DNA of 31,319 nt, taken from the NCBI GenBank assembly GCA_027600665.1, contig JADGJL010000214.1:1-31319 (forward strand). Reading direction: 5' to 3'. The stretch's first letter is position 1; each line of letters begins with the position of its first letter. Below are positions 31,039-31,319 of the stretch, one piece after another. Position numbers and translations under genes: made by a program. The stretch comes from Irineochytrium annulatum. Taxonomy: Eukaryota > Chytridiomycota > Chytridiomycetes > Chytridiales > Chytridiaceae. The notes beneath the pieces are model-generated. The model worked only from the letters and a program-made list of their open reading frames with translations. It had not been told where the DNA came from and did not search any database.

Positions 31039-31319
31039 ATGGCGGCCTCGTCCTCCAAGGTCCTCAAGCGCGGCCGAGTCCGCCTCCACCTTGGCGACCC
31101 GAACCCGTCCACGTCCCGGACGGTGCGCAAGGCCTGGCCGCGGGTGACGGTGCAGCTGGAGGAGGACGGTCGGATGCGGGTCGAGGGCCGCGCCGTTCTG
31201 AAATGGATCGACTCGGGCGCCGGCGGGACGGCCTTCGGGTATGGCTGGTCGACGAACTCGGCCGACGTGCTGGCCGGGGACGACGAGGAGGACGGGAGTG
31301 GGAGTGCGGAGGTGGTGGC
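31039..31319 (+). CDS. Unrecognised protein, 5' part at the right edge
   Basis: An open frame starts at the ATG at 31039 and runs to the window end (93 full codons). The start follows a pyrimidine/A-rich stretch with three AACCTC units. The protein begins basic (MAASSSKVLKRGRVRLHLGD), continues with VTVQLEEDGRMRVEGRAVLKWIDSG, which could form beta strands, then a Gly-rich segment (GAGGTAFGYGWS) and an acidic Gly/Ser-rich end. Codon use is strongly GC-ending, as expected for coding sequence here. I do not recognise the family, and an intron may follow beyond the edge. Confidence 0.45.
   Translation, partial: MAASSSKVLKRGRVRLHLGDPNPSTSRTVRKAWPRVTVQLEEDGRMRVEGRAVLKWIDSGAGGTAFGYGWSTNSADVLAGDDEEDGSGSAEVV

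Overview
The window looks like nuclear DNA of an early-diverging, zoosporic (chytrid-like) fungus. The genes are split by many very short GT-AG introns (about 40 to 105 bases) and packed on both strands. Three encode soluble (ADCY10-type) adenylyl cyclases, a family generally kept in flagellated fungi and missing from yeasts and moulds. The taxon assignment is inference. I saw no rRNA, tRNA, CRISPR array or intact mobile element.

Layout. A lysine-rich, acidic, probably nuclear protein runs off the left edge (below 792, minus). Cyclase paralogue A lies at 2239-7553 (plus) and meets paralogue B (13510-8243, minus) tail to tail. Next comes a decayed stretch (about 13.6-15.0 kb) with a remnant of an F-box/ankyrin gene. 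Two tandem genes for a seven-helix membrane protein follow on the minus strand (T1 16374-15195, T2 17977-16693), then cyclase C (23509-18338, minus). C is divergent, across a 510-base spacer, from a third membrane-protein gene, T3 (24020-25198, plus). A zinc-motif/F-box/ankyrin gene (28625-25550, minus) is divergent from the fourth copy, T4 (29620-30792, plus). An unrecognised gene starts at 31039 and leaves the window.

I spliced every multi-exon gene by hand, using paralogue comparison where possible, and each model closes in frame: A 1524 aa, B 1542 aa, C 1511 aa, T1 296 aa, T2 304 aa, T3 290 aa, T4 291 aa, F-box/ankyrin 963 aa. A and C are recent duplicates with nearly identical exon lengths and even similar intron sequence. 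B is an older paralogue with different intron positions. B keeps the Asn and Arg that class III cyclases use in catalysis, while A and C have Ile where the Asn should be.

The main point of interest is that seven of the ten genes belong to just two families: large cytosolic cyclase/ATPase proteins and small seven-helix proteins of a family I do not recognise. The 9-mer GCGTAAATC occurs upstream of cyclases A and C and membrane genes T1 and T2, and a one-base variant lies upstream of cyclase B. I infer, without proof, a co-regulated cAMP-signalling cluster in which seven-helix proteins might act with soluble cyclases.
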